In this document: positions 45,048 to 54,214 of the stretch, in pieces
How the letters are laid out: each line of letters starts with the position of its first letter
How positions within the stretch are numbered: the first letter of the stretch is position 1
Assembly: GCA_020847045.1 (NCBI GenBank)
Contig: JADLCT010000005.1
Span: 1-61,894 of the forward strand
Reading direction: 5' to 3'
Source: Bryobacterales bacterium
Lineage (GTDB): Bacteria; Acidobacteriota; Terriglobia; Bryobacterales; Bryobacteraceae
DNA: 61,894 bases
Translations under genes and position numbers: made by a program
Notes under the pieces: model-generated
Seen by the model: the letters and a program-made list of their open reading frames with translations, nothing else
Told to the model about the DNA's origin: nothing
Database searches by the model: none

Positions 45048-45063
45048 GCCGCCGCTGGGCGGC
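45048..45063. terminator. GC hairpin between convergent DUF1501 and receptor genes
   Basis: GCCGCC / GGCGGC with a 4-base loop sits in the 21-base gap between the converging stops. No T-run follows on either strand, so this is only a weak candidate. Confidence 0.25.
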
Positions 45064-45064
45064 G

Positions 45065-48000
45065 TCAAAAGTGCAGCCGCAGGGCGAACTGCAACTGCCT
45101 CGGCGAACGCGCCGAAAGGATGCGGCCGAAGGTGGACGGCTCATCGGCGTAGCGTTCGGGCAGGTTGAAATGCGCGGTGTTCGTGAGATTGAACATCTGC
45201 GCCTCGACCGTGAGACGCAGCGTTTCGGTGAGCCGGAAGAGCCGCGCGGCGGAAACGTCGAAGTTGACCAGGCCGGGCGCTTCGACGATGTTGCGTCCGG
45301 CGTTGCCGAACGTGAAAGGCCGGGCCGGGGAGAAGGCGCCGGTATCAAACCAGCGCTCCGGCGTGCGCGCGTCGAGGCGGGGATTGGCGGACACATCGGG
45401 GCGGTCGTACCCGTTATTGCCGCTGGCGTTGCCCGTGTTCGAATTGTCGAAGCGGAGGATGGGCGTGAACGGCGCGCCGGTTTGCGCGGTGGTGATGGTG
45501 CGCAACACGATGCCAAACGGCGCTTCGAAGACAGCGGCGGCGCTCAGGCGGTGGCTCACGTCGAAACTGGAACGCGCGCGTTCCGCGGCGTAATCGCGGC
45601 TGTTCTGGGGAAAGTTCGCATCGGCGTTGGTGGCGAGGAACGCCGAGGCGTCGTCGATGGATTTGGCCCACGTGTAAGAGGCGAGCAGGGACACGCGGCG
45701 CGCCAGGCGGCGGTTCACGAGCGCTTGCAGCGAATGGTAGATGGAATTGCCGCCGGATTCGGTGAAGAAGATGCTGCCGAAATCGGGCGACGGGCGGCGC
45801 TCATCCACGACGCCGGGGCCGGGAGCGGGCTGGTTCAGATCGCGCGAACGGTTCAGGTGCGTGCCCTTCGACCCCACATAGCCGAGGCTGAGCGAGGTGG
45901 CGGCGTCCAGTTCGCGTTCGATGGCCAGATTCCAGTGCTGAAGCGAAGCCGTCCTGAGATCGGGGGAGATCGTGGTGGGGCTGGGCGGCGGCGCGAAGCC
46001 ACCGCCGGTGGGGAAAGGATCGTTCAGCGTAAGCAGGGAGTCTTCGGAAGGGAAAAAGACGCGGATGTTGAACAGGGGGGGATTGAAGTAGAGCGAGCTT
46101 GACACCACCAGCATGTTCGCGTCGTGGAAGAAGCCATAGCCGGCGCGGAGGGTGGTGCGCGGCACCGGCGTCCAGGCCAGACCAATGCGCGGCGCGAAGT
46201 TGTTGCGGTCCGGGCGCAGCCCGCCGCGTGGCACGCCGTTCGCGCCGGTCCGTTCCAGGCGCATGGTGGCGGGATTCAGCGCGTACATGCGGCCGTCCGG
46301 GTCGGTGGGCGGAGAGTTGTATTCGTAGCGCAGTCCGAGGGTGAGCGTAAGGCGCGGGGCGAGGCGCCAGTCGTCCTGCGCGTAGAAGTTGAGCGCGTGG
46401 GTGCGGAGGTCCTGGCGGTTATCGAACTGGGCCTGGATGCCCAGGATGGGAAGGCCGAGCAGGAGATCGGCTACGCCGCTGGTGGTGAGCGCGCCGGAGA
46501 AGTTGAGCGAGCCGCGGGCGAAGTAGTCGAGATAGCCGTGGGCGCGAAAGCGGCGCAGGTCGGCGCCGAAGCGGAGGGCGTGGGCGCCACGCAGGAGCTG
46601 GAGGGACGGTTGGGCCTGCCATGCCGTGGTGGAGCGGCGGAGCGGGAAGAGATCGGCGTCGCCGATGGAGGACAGACCGGCGATTTCCATGGAGGGATAG
46701 CCGAAGTCGCGCGGCGGCACGTTCAGCCAGTTGACGCCCCAGGCCGCGCCCACGTTGGTGGCGTGGTTTTCCTGCCGGGCCTCACGGAAGGAGCGTGCGA
46801 AGGCGGCGCGCAGGGTCCACACGGCCGAGGGCGACAGCGTGTGCGTGTGCTGGGCCGTGAGGTTGTGGCCGGAGTTCTCGTTGAAGTTGCCGAAGCCGGG
46901 GACGGTGGCCGCGCCGGCGGAGAAGGGATCGTAGCGGTGGCCCCGTCCATAGCCGTAGCGGAGCGTGAGATCGCCGTGGGTGGCGAGGCGCTGGTCAAAA
47001 CGGACAATGGCCTGGTCCAGCGTGTCGCGTAGCACGGGTTGGGCGAGAAGGTTGCCGGAAGCCGCACCGCTACTGGCGGCGGGAAACAGCGCGAGTACGC
47101 GCGGGGCAAGCGGCGAAATGCGCGCGGCGGGGATGCGCGCATTGGGGAAGGGCTGTTGCGTGAAGGGATCGATCACCGGCGCGCCGTCAGCGGAGAGATC
47201 TCCGGCGCGCTGCGCGGCGGTGGGCACTGTGGCCAGTCGCGTAATGCCCTGGCGCTCGCGCAGGCCCTCGTAGTTGGCGAAGAAGAAGGCGCGGTCCTTC
47301 CGGATGGGGCCTCCCAGCGAAGCTCCGGCCTGGTTGCGCGCGTACTTCGGGTTGGCCGCGGCGTCGAAGAAGTTGCGGGCGTCCAGGCGGCGGTTGCGCA
47401 GATACTCATACACGGCCCCGTGAAAAGCATTCGTGCCCGAGCGGGTGAGAACGTTCACTTGCGCCCCGGCGTTGCGGCCGTACTCGGCGGTATAGGAGCC
47501 GGTGAGCACGCGGAACTCGGCAATGGATTCGACGGGCGGCTGGAGCACATAGCGGTTCGTGTAGCCGTCGTTGTTGTCCGCGCCGTCGATGGTGAAGTTG
47601 TTGAACTCTTCGCGCGCCCCCGAGGCGTGCATGGCGAAGGAGCCGTCGGTGCTGAGTTCGGAGCCTGGGACGGGCGGGACGACGCCGGGTGCGAGCAGGC
47701 TGAGTTGCAGGAAGTCGCGGCGGTTGAGCGGCAGGCCGGCCAGGCGCGCGCGGTCGAGCGTGAGTCCTGTGGAGAGCGATTCGGACACCAGTTCGGCCAC
47801 TGTGATGCTGGTGGCGCCGGCCTCCGGGGCGAGAGTGAAGTCGAGGCGGAGGCGCGCGTCGAGCGTGAGCGTCACCTCCTCGCGCTGGGGCGCGAAGCCA
47901 TCATGCGTGGCGGTGACGGTATAGCGTCCGGGCGCGAGCGCGGGCAGGCGGTAGTAGCCGGCCGCGTTGGCGCGCGCTTCCACGGTGAGTCCGGCGCTGG

Positions 48001-48133
48001 AGGCGGTGGCCGTGACGGCGGCTCCGGGAATGAAGGCATGCGAGGCGTCGCGCACATAGCCGGACAGCGTCGCGGTGACCAACTGGGCCTGTAGCGACGC
48101 CGGGACCAGGCAGAGGAGAACGAAGATGCGCAC
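45065..48133 (-). CDS. TonB-dependent receptor with CarboxypepD-like N-domain (Oar-like)
   Basis: 1022 residues from a GTG. Signal peptide (MRIFVLLCLVPASLQA), then a carboxypeptidase-regulatory-like beta-sandwich (LVTATLSGYVRDASHA to LDFTLAPEAG, about 17-105), a plug-like region (NNFTIDGADNNDG, GAQVNVLTRSG) and a large barrel ending in RLHF. This is the Oar/Omp121-like class abundant in Solibacter, often importing oligosaccharides or peptides. It begins 3 bases after the stop of the DUF3999 gene and is the distal gene of a set with the GHL10 glycosidase. Confidence 0.9.
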   Translation of the reverse strand: MRIFVLLCLVPASLQAQLVTATLSGYVRDASHAFIPGAAVTATASSAGLTVEARANAAGYYRLPALAPGRYTVTATHDGFAPQREEVTLTLDARLRLDFTLAPEAGATSITVAELVSESLSTGLTLDRARLAGLPLNRRDFLQLSLLAPGVVPPVPGSELSTDGSFAMHASGAREEFNNFTIDGADNNDGYTNRYVLQPPVESIAEFRVLTGSYTAEYGRNAGAQVNVLTRSGTNAFHGAVYEYLRNRRLDARNFFDAAANPKYARNQAGASLGGPIRKDRAFFFANYEGLRERQGITRLATVPTAAQRAGDLSADGAPVIDPFTQQPFPNARIPAARISPLAPRVLALFPAASSGAASGNLLAQPVLRDTLDQAIVRFDQRLATHGDLTLRYGYGRGHRYDPFSAGAATVPGFGNFNENSGHNLTAQHTHTLSPSAVWTLRAAFARSFREARQENHATNVGAAWGVNWLNVPPRDFGYPSMEIAGLSSIGDADLFPLRRSTTAWQAQPSLQLLRGAHALRFGADLRRFRAHGYLDYFARGSLNFSGALTTSGVADLLLGLPILGIQAQFDNRQDLRTHALNFYAQDDWRLAPRLTLTLGLRYEYNSPPTDPDGRMYALNPATMRLERTGANGVPRGGLRPDRNNFAPRIGLAWTPVPRTTLRAGYGFFHDANMLVVSSSLYFNPPLFNIRVFFPSEDSLLTLNDPFPTGGGFAPPPSPTTISPDLRTASLQHWNLAIERELDAATSLSLGYVGSKGTHLNRSRDLNQPAPGPGVVDERRPSPDFGSIFFTESGGNSIYHSLQALVNRRLARRVSLLASYTWAKSIDDASAFLATNADANFPQNSRDYAAERARSSFDVSHRLSAAAVFEAPFGIVLRTITTAQTGAPFTPILRFDNSNTGNASGNNGYDRPDVSANPRLDARTPERWFDTGAFSPARPFTFGNAGRNIVEAPGLVNFDVSAARLFRLTETLRLTVEAQMFNLTNTAHFNLPERYADEPSTFGRILSARSPRQLQFALRLHF

Positions 48134-48136
48134 GCT

Positions 48137-49378
48137 TCAGGAACCCGCCTTTTCCGCGCCGGGCTTGGCGGCGGTTTTTCTCAGGAGCCGCAGAGTGTAG
48201 GCGGCGATGATGGCGGCGATGGCGAACACGGCTCCATATAGTATCGCCGGGTGCTCCTTGGTCCAGGGCTGAATGGCGCCAAGGACATCGCCGTAGCGGC
48301 GTTCGGGCCCTGGCACCAGGACGATGCGTTCTATGGGCGCGTTGCGGTCCGCGATGATGGCCAGGCCGTAGGAGACTGGTTTTGCTTCGGGGTTGCCATA
48401 CCAAAGCGAATGCTCCCCCTGCTCGTGGGGAACGAAGCGCAACATGCGGACAAGGGACTCCGCGGCGATGCGGCTGATCTGAAGCGGGGGGCCGCCGAGG
48501 TTATAGATGTAGAGGCGGGCGTAGCGGGCGTGCTGGCTGCCGCAGGGAAGCGTGAGTTCCTGCGCGGCGTTGGTGTGAAACAGCATGCCGGAGCAGGCGG
48601 TGCGCCAGGACCTGCCATCGTTGCTGAGGGTGACGCGCACGGGGCGGAGGAATGACTGGCTGCTCGTGTCGGCGCGCAGCCGCGACCACGGGGCGGGCTT
48701 CTCGCCGAAGTCCAGCCGGAGAATCGTTTCGGTTGGGGTGGGCGGGGATTCCGGCACAGGCGTGAATTCGCGCACGGTTTGCATGAGCGGCCGGGTCTCC
48801 TGGCGCAGAAGCAGTGTGGCTCCGGTGAGCGTGCGCGGATCAGGCCAATCGCCGATGCGCGCGCGGAGATAGGGCTGCGTGGACGGCGGGTAGACGAGAT
48901 CGAGCGCCCTCCATGTCACGCCGTCCTGCTCGTGCGCCAGGATAAAGGCGCGGTCAATCAGAGTCTCCCACGACTTGCCGTCGAGGGAGGACTCCAGGTG
49001 AACGGGGCGGAGGAAGCCGCCGCCGGCGGCGCTGAGGCGCAGGCGCGAATGGCGCGTAGCGGCAGGGGCTCGCACGACAAACTGGAGTTCGCCGCCGGCC
49101 GTGGGCGTGCGGTCCATGATGGTGGCGGCGTAGCTCTGTTCAGTGGCCGATCCCGCTAGGCTTTCGATGGAGTAGGACAGCGGCGTGTCCTGATGGAAGA
49201 TGCGGAGGTCGGCGAGATCGGGCCGCGCATGGGCGAGGATGTCCGGACCGAGCCGCACCAGGTGGAGCACGCCGGGCGAGGATACGGTTAGGCGTCTGCG
49301 GTACTCCCACTGGGCAGGATCGGGTGTTTCGGCTAGCAGCGGGGCTGTCAGCGCGAGAGCGAGGAGGAAACGGCTCAC
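48137..49378 (-). CDS. DUF3999-family envelope protein
   Basis: 413 residues from a GTG at 49378. N-terminal signal (MSRFLLALALTAPLLA), an extracytoplasmic part built of two or more beta-sandwich repeats (EYRRRLTVSSPGVLHLVRLG; RLRLSAAGGGFLRPVHLESS; LRADTSSQSFLRPVRVTLSN), and a single C-terminal transmembrane helix (AILYGAVFAIAAIIAAYTL) with a basic tail. The two FLRPV-containing units suggest an internal duplication. DUF3999 proteins have no known function. Its neighbours, a glycosidase and an outer-membrane receptor, suggest glycan binding or capture. Confidence 0.78.
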   Translation of the reverse strand: MSRFLLALALTAPLLAETPDPAQWEYRRRLTVSSPGVLHLVRLGPDILAHARPDLADLRIFHQDTPLSYSIESLAGSATEQSYAATIMDRTPTAGGELQFVVRAPAATRHSRLRLSAAGGGFLRPVHLESSLDGKSWETLIDRAFILAHEQDGVTWRALDLVYPPSTQPYLRARIGDWPDPRTLTGATLLLRQETRPLMQTVREFTPVPESPPTPTETILRLDFGEKPAPWSRLRADTSSQSFLRPVRVTLSNDGRSWRTACSGMLFHTNAAQELTLPCGSQHARYARLYIYNLGGPPLQISRIAAESLVRMLRFVPHEQGEHSLWYGNPEAKPVSYGLAIIADRNAPIERIVLVPGPERRYGDVLGAIQPWTKEHPAILYGAVFAIAAIIAAYTLRLLRKTAAKPGAEKAGS

Positions 49379-49431
49379 CTAGCCATTGTCGCTCCGGCGG
49401 GGTTGTCCGAGCCGCTTGCGGCATCCGGGGG

Positions 49432-51462
49432 TTAAAACGGAAACGGAGGCGAGACCGCGCCGGAAGCCTCCAGGCGGAAAGCGCCGTGCGCGGCGGGTTC
49501 GATCATGACGTTGATCTGGCGCATGCCGGGGCGTCCCTCCACGAGCGCGGTGTCCAGGATGTCGGCGACGCCGCCGGAATAGAGCACGCGCACGCGTCCG
49601 GGCTCCGCGCCCATCCCGCTTGCGTAGAGGCTGAAGGCCCCTTGTCCCAGAGACTTCACCTCTTCGATGACCGGGGGCGCGGGTGAGGCGCTGTAGGCAA
49701 AGCCGGCGGCATCCATCCCGGAATGACGCACGGTGAAGACCTCCGGCGCATGGGATGGGCCTGCCAAGAGCACGTCAATCCGCGTGGGAGAGGCATAGAG
49801 CAGCGGGAGCGAAGCGCCATCCTTGCGGAAGACGCGAACTCCTCCCAGAAGCGGCATGGCGGCGCCGTCCGGCGCAGTGGTTTCCGCTGGCGCCAGATTC
49901 ACGCCCAGCAGAGACAAGACGCCACCGGGCGCGTTCGCGCTCTGACGGGCTCCCGTCACATGTGGCAGGGCCGCTTCCACATCGGCGCGGCTCAGCGCCA
50001 CGTCATACCGGGCGACGCGTCCAGGAACCACGGTGGCGGAAGCGATGTCGTGCAGGATGCTAGCCCCACGCAGAATGGTGATGCGATAGCGGCCAGGATC
50101 GAGATCGACGAAGCCATAGAAGCCCGTGGCGTCCGTGGTGGTCTCGCGCACGGGTTCGGCTCCGGTTTCCGTACGCAGCAGGACACGCGCGCCGTCCACC
50201 CACCATTCGGGACCATCCGGGGCAACCAAGACGCCCGCGAGGTGGCCCGTGACGGGCGACTCCAGCCAGGGCAATCGCGGCACGGCCGCAGGCTGGCGGA
50301 AGAAGGAGGCGGCGGTGTCGAGGAAGGTCCGGTGTGGTTGCGTGGGCGCGCCGGCGGCGTTCAAACGGCTGGTGCTCGCATAGCTGTACAAGCCGATGCC
50401 GGCCGGTGGGGAGCCGCCCGAATTCACCTTGAGCAGGCGCGTCATCTGGCGCTGCGACGCGCTTACGGGGTTCAGATAGAGGCCAATGCCGGGCACATAG
50501 CGGCGTCCATATTGATGCGCGCGCGTGAAATCATACCAGCGTTCCAGCCGCGACGCGGCGCCCGGCTCACGGAAATAGTGCATGGGCACGCCGAGGTCGA
50601 GGATGCCCTCGCGCATCCAGCCGAGCCAGTCCTGAAACACCTTGGCATAAGAAGCGCTGCGCTGGAACGCCTCGGCGCCGGCCGGGGCATCGCCCCAACT
50701 GATGAGCGCCGCGCTGATCTTGACCGCCGGCTTCAATTCATGAGCGCGCAGGTAGATCTGCCGTACGAGCGAGGTCACCTGGCCGCGACGAAAGCCGTTC
50801 CAGTCGGGGTCATTGCGCGGCGATTCGGTGGGGGAGGCGTTGGCGAGGCGGCGGAAGCGTTCCAGTGCGGCAAAGTTGTATCCGGAGTCGGCGCTCTCCT
50901 CGTACCGGATATAGTCCAGGTGGATTCCGTCGATGTCATAGTCGCGCAACGGTCCGGTGATGACCGAGGCGAGATAGCGCTGGACGGCGGGGTGTCCCGG
51001 GTCGAGCGAGTTGCCGGTGCGGCCGGTGCTCGAAAAGGTCAGCCACAGATCGCGGCCGAACTGGCCGGGACCGTGTTTGTAGTACAGGTGCGCCGGATTC
51101 ACCGGCGGCGGTATGTTCGGCTGCCACAGCGGGTAGACGACGAACCAGGCGTGCACCTCGATGCCGCGCGCATGGGCGCGGTCAACGATGTAGGCCAGCG
51201 CGTCGAAGTCCTGCGAATAGGTGGGGTCCTGCGCGGGCACTTCGGGCGTCTTCAGATAGTAGCTGTCGGCCCGGCGGCGCACCTGCAGGAAGATGGCGTT
51301 GCAGTGCGAAGCGGCCACGTCTTCAATCAGCTTGTCCGCCTCGGCCGCATTCTTGTACCCGGCGTGATAGGCGTCCACCCAGAAGGCGCGATACTGTTCG
51401 GGTGGTTCCGGGGAACCGGCGGCGAGGAGCAGGGCAGGCGCCAGGGCCAACAGAATCCGCAT
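49432..51462 (-). CDS. GHL10-type glycosidase with a Solibacter-type C-terminal domain
   Basis: 676 residues with signal peptide (MRILLALAPALLLAA). The catalytic part (~25-330) is a GHL10/DUF187 TIM barrel: YRAFWVDAYHAGYKN, HCNAIFLQVRRRADSYY, GIEVHAWFVVYPLW and DIDGIHLDYIRY. A carboxypeptidase-like beta module (about 405-465) follows. The last ~190 residues match the TIGR03437 pattern (LLGGVRVFRKDG, LYASPTRIDVLL, PGMRQINVMIE), a domain seen mainly in Solibacter-related bacteria. Glycosidase activity is family inference. First gene of the set with DUF3999 and the Oar-like receptor. Confidence 0.87.
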   Translation of the reverse strand: MRILLALAPALLLAAGSPEPPEQYRAFWVDAYHAGYKNAAEADKLIEDVAASHCNAIFLQVRRRADSYYLKTPEVPAQDPTYSQDFDALAYIVDRAHARGIEVHAWFVVYPLWQPNIPPPVNPAHLYYKHGPGQFGRDLWLTFSSTGRTGNSLDPGHPAVQRYLASVITGPLRDYDIDGIHLDYIRYEESADSGYNFAALERFRRLANASPTESPRNDPDWNGFRRGQVTSLVRQIYLRAHELKPAVKISAALISWGDAPAGAEAFQRSASYAKVFQDWLGWMREGILDLGVPMHYFREPGAASRLERWYDFTRAHQYGRRYVPGIGLYLNPVSASQRQMTRLLKVNSGGSPPAGIGLYSYASTSRLNAAGAPTQPHRTFLDTAASFFRQPAAVPRLPWLESPVTGHLAGVLVAPDGPEWWVDGARVLLRTETGAEPVRETTTDATGFYGFVDLDPGRYRITILRGASILHDIASATVVPGRVARYDVALSRADVEAALPHVTGARQSANAPGGVLSLLGVNLAPAETTAPDGAAMPLLGGVRVFRKDGASLPLLYASPTRIDVLLAGPSHAPEVFTVRHSGMDAAGFAYSASPAPPVIEEVKSLGQGAFSLYASGMGAEPGRVRVLYSGGVADILDTALVEGRPGMRQINVMIEPAAHGAFRLEASGAVSPPFPF

Positions 51463-51508
51463 TCAATTCCCTATCGGACGGCGGAAGGAATCGCGACAGG
51501 GAAGCGCG

Positions 51509-52135
51509 TCAGAAACCGTCAATCAGGTGGCCCATCTTGTCCCGCTTGGTATCGAGGTAACGGCGGGCATATTCGGCGCCGGAGGCCACAATGGGCACAC
51601 GCTCGGCCACCGTCACGCCGGCGCGCTCGATGGCCTGAATCTTTTCGGGATTGTTCGACAGCAGCCGGACCCGCTCCACGCCAAAGTAGCGCAGAATGTG
51701 GCCCGGCAGCAGATACTCGCGCAGGTCGGCGGCAAAGCCGAGGGCGACGTTGGCCTCCACGGTGTCGGCGCCCTGATCCTGCAACTCATAGGCCCGGACC
51801 TTATTGATCAGGCCGATGCCGCGCCCCTCCTTCGGTTCATAGATGATGAGTCCGCGGCCTTCGCCGGCGATGAGGGCGAGGGCGATCTCCAACTGCTCGC
51901 GGCAGTCGCAGCGCAGGCTGTGAAAGACGTCTCCGGTCAGGCACTGGGAGTGGATCCGCACAAGCGGCGGCTCGCCGGCGAGGTCGCCCATGCGCACGGC
52001 AATGGCCTCCTCCTCCCCGCCGTCAGGCAGGAGCATACGAAAGGCGAAGAGGCGGAAATGGCCAAACCGGGTGGGAAAGTCGGCCTCGGCGACCTTCACA
52101 GGGGCCAGATTGTCGTTTGACACCGAATCCACCAT
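51509..52135 (-). CDS. ribA: GTP cyclohydrolase II
   Basis: 208 residues, a stand-alone RibA without a fused RibB domain. The zinc site is in CLTGDVFHSLRCDCREQL (three Cys), the Tyr/Arg region in YEPKEGRGIGL, and the C-terminal LLSNNPEKIQAIERAGV is diagnostic. It converts GTP to the first pyrimidine intermediate of riboflavin synthesis. The ribF gene is in the window (60.7-61.7 kb) but not linked. It is divergent from the LytS-type kinase with only 22 bases between starts. Confidence 0.95.
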   Translation of the reverse strand: MVDSVSNDNLAPVKVAEADFPTRFGHFRLFAFRMLLPDGGEEEAIAVRMGDLAGEPPLVRIHSQCLTGDVFHSLRCDCREQLEIALALIAGEGRGLIIYEPKEGRGIGLINKVRAYELQDQGADTVEANVALGFAADLREYLLPGHILRYFGVERVRLLSNNPEKIQAIERAGVTVAERVPIVASGAEYARRYLDTKRDKMGHLIDGF

Positions 52136-52143
52136 TTTATAAT
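52117..52143 (+). promoter_or_regulatory. Candidate promoter for the LytS-type kinase gene
   Basis: A perfect TTGACA (52117-52122) and a perfect TATAAT (52138-52143) with a 15-base spacer, shorter than optimal. It overlaps the first codons of ribA. Start of transcription near 52150 would remove the GGAGGG Shine-Dalgarno at 52144-52149 from the mRNA, so this may be a leaderless transcript or a chance match. Confidence 0.4.
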
Positions 52144-52157
52144 GGAGGGACGCCGCA

Positions 52158-53465
52158 ATGGTCGATCAGCACCTCGTCATTCTGCTGGTAAAGCTGGCCA
52201 TCGCGGCCAGCATGGCGAGTATTCTGGTGCGCTTTGAGGCATTCAAGCGCCTGCTGCTGCGCGAAGAGCGCACCATTTACCAGCGGTTGCAGCTTACTTT
52301 GGCGCTGGCCGCGGCTTTCGGCGCGGGCGTGGCCGTACGCGTGGCCACCGGCACTTACAAGGCGGCCGATCTCGGTTTGGAGGCAAGTTTTCTGGCCGGG
52401 CTGCTCGGTGGCTATGTGCCCGGGTTGCTCGGCGGAGTGCTGATTTCGCTGCCCGCCATGTTCGGCGGAGAGATGCTGACGATGCCGCTGTATGCGGCCG
52501 TGGGCGTACTGGCCGGCATGTTGCGCGACGCGGCGCCCGAGTTGGAGGAGATCTGGCGCGTTTCGCCGTTTCTTGAGATGAACCTCATCCGCGCCATCCG
52601 CAACTGGAGCGGCAACCGGCGGCTGGTGTTTCACCTGATTCTCATCGCGGCGCTGATGTCGCTGGAGCCGCTGCGCTTTGGCATGAGCCACCTGCGGCAC
52701 GAGGGCGGCGTGTTTGTGCTGTATCCCGAGGGCGCGGAGTTCTGGAACTACGTTGCCGTGTGGTTCTCCACGATGTTCGCCGTTTTGCTGCCGCTGAAGA
52801 TCTGGGCCAATGCGCGGACCGAGCGGCAGGTGGAGATTCAGGCGCGCCTGCTGCAGGAGGCCCGTCTGCGCGCGCTGACCAGCCAGATCAATCCGCACTT
52901 CCTTTTCAACACGCTGAACTCCATCGCGTCGCTTGTACGCACGGATCCGGATGGGGCGCGGCTGGTAATCGTAAAGCTTTCCAACATCCTGCGCCGATTA
53001 ATGAAGAAGACCGAGAACGTCACTTCGCTGCGTGAGGAGATGAATTTCATTGAGGACTACATCGCCATTGAAATGGTCCGGTTCGGCAGCAAGCTGCGGT
53101 ATGTGAAGGATGTAGAGGGCGCGGTTCTGGAGGCGCGCGTGCCGAGCATGATTCTCCAGCCAATTGTGGAGAATAGTTTGAAGCACGGGCTGGCGAGCAA
53201 GGTGGAGGGCGGCACCATACGCGTGCGCGCCTGGCTGGGGGAAGGCAAGCTGCACCTGGAAGTGGAAGATGATGGTGTAGGCATTCCCGAGGCCCGGCTG
53301 AACCGGATCTTCGAACAGGGGATCGGTGTAAGTAATGTGAATGAGAGGTTGCAAGTTCTGTTCGGAGATGAGTACCGTATGTGGATTGACAGTAAAACGG
53401 GCGAGGGGACGCGGACGGGCATCGAAATTCCTTCCGGGGCTACCAGCCTGGCGGCGGTGTCCTGA
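52158..53465 (+). CDS. LytS-type sensor histidine kinase with 5TMR domain
   Basis: 435 residues. Several N-terminal membrane segments (about 5-165) form a 5TM-LYT-like receptor domain (GLEASFLAGLLGGYVPGL and the Gly-rich LISLPAMFGGE). The His-kinase domain has the acceptor in SQINPHFLFNTLNSI, QPIVENSLKHGL as N-box and VEDDGVGIP as G1. LytS/YpdA-type kinases usually pair with a LytR-type response regulator; none is adjacent. Shine-Dalgarno GGAGGG lies 8 bases before the ATG. A methyltransferase gene follows 22 bases after its stop. Confidence 0.9.
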   Translation: MVDQHLVILLVKLAIAASMASILVRFEAFKRLLLREERTIYQRLQLTLALAAAFGAGVAVRVATGTYKAADLGLEASFLAGLLGGYVPGLLGGVLISLPAMFGGEMLTMPLYAAVGVLAGMLRDAAPELEEIWRVSPFLEMNLIRAIRNWSGNRRLVFHLILIAALMSLEPLRFGMSHLRHEGGVFVLYPEGAEFWNYVAVWFSTMFAVLLPLKIWANARTERQVEIQARLLQEARLRALTSQINPHFLFNTLNSIASLVRTDPDGARLVIVKLSNILRRLMKKTENVTSLREEMNFIEDYIAIEMVRFGSKLRYVKDVEGAVLEARVPSMILQPIVENSLKHGLASKVEGGTIRVRAWLGEGKLHLEVEDDGVGIPEARLNRIFEQGIGVSNVNERLQVLFGDEYRMWIDSKTGEGTRTGIEIPSGATSLAAVS

Positions 53466-53487
53466 GGAAGGCCGGTAACGACAACAC

Positions 53488-54195
53488 ATGATCAAACCCC
53501 TGTTGAAGGAATTCGAGGCGCCAATTCTGACGATTACGCGCGACAACCGGCTGCCTCGGACGATTGCCGGCAAGACGCGGAGAATCTACGACATCCTCTC
53601 CACCGTCTACCCGTTATCCACCTATTGCTTCCATTCCCGGGCGCACAAAACGGCGCTGGAGGTGTCGGGCATCCGGAACGGAATGCGCGTGCTGGAGGTG
53701 GCCACGGGCAGCGGCGAGATGTTCCGCCGCCTGGTGCGCGCCAACCGTCACGGTTCGACGGTGGGCGTGGATCTCTCGCCGAACATGGCCTCGAAGACCT
53801 ACCGGCAGATGCGGACCGAGTATCCGGGCGTGGACGCGCACTGCCAGGCGGTGGATGCGCGGTATCTGCCCTTCGCCGATGGCGCCTACGACGCGGTGGT
53901 GTGCTGTTATCTGCTGGAGCTGCTCTCCACGCCCGACATCATTCTGACGCTGGAGGAGATCCGGCGCGTGCTGCGGCCGGGCGGAACGTTGACCCTGGTG
54001 AACATTGGCGTGAACGGCCCGATCTTCTCGCACCTGTACCGCTTTGCGGGGCGTCTGGCGCCGGCCTTCTGGGGGCGCTCGGTGGACGGGCGCGTGAATG
54101 AACTGGTGCACGCCTGCCGCCTGCATGTCTACGATGAGAGGCACGTGCGGCAGTCGGGTTACCACTCGCGGGTGCTGGCGGCGCGCAAGGGCTGA
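53488..54195 (+). CDS. Class I SAM-dependent methyltransferase (UbiE/COQ5-like)
   Basis: 235 residues. Motif I VLEVATGSGEMFRRL binds SAM, followed by GVDLSPNMA (motif II acidic residue), the LPFADGAYDAVVCCYLLE region and RRVLRPGGTLTLVN (motif III). This is the Methyltransf_11 pattern. The closest named family is UbiE/MenG-like, but quinone or lipid specificity is not shown. An N-terminal segment of about 50 residues precedes the fold. It is probably co-transcribed with the LytS-type kinase. Confidence 0.85.
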   Translation: MIKPLLKEFEAPILTITRDNRLPRTIAGKTRRIYDILSTVYPLSTYCFHSRAHKTALEVSGIRNGMRVLEVATGSGEMFRRLVRANRHGSTVGVDLSPNMASKTYRQMRTEYPGVDAHCQAVDARYLPFADGAYDAVVCCYLLELLSTPDIILTLEEIRRVLRPGGTLTLVNIGVNGPIFSHLYRFAGRLAPAFWGRSVDGRVNELVHACRLHVYDERHVRQSGYHSRVLAARKG

Positions 54196-54214
54196 GGCGC
54201 GGGCGGCGGCCGTT

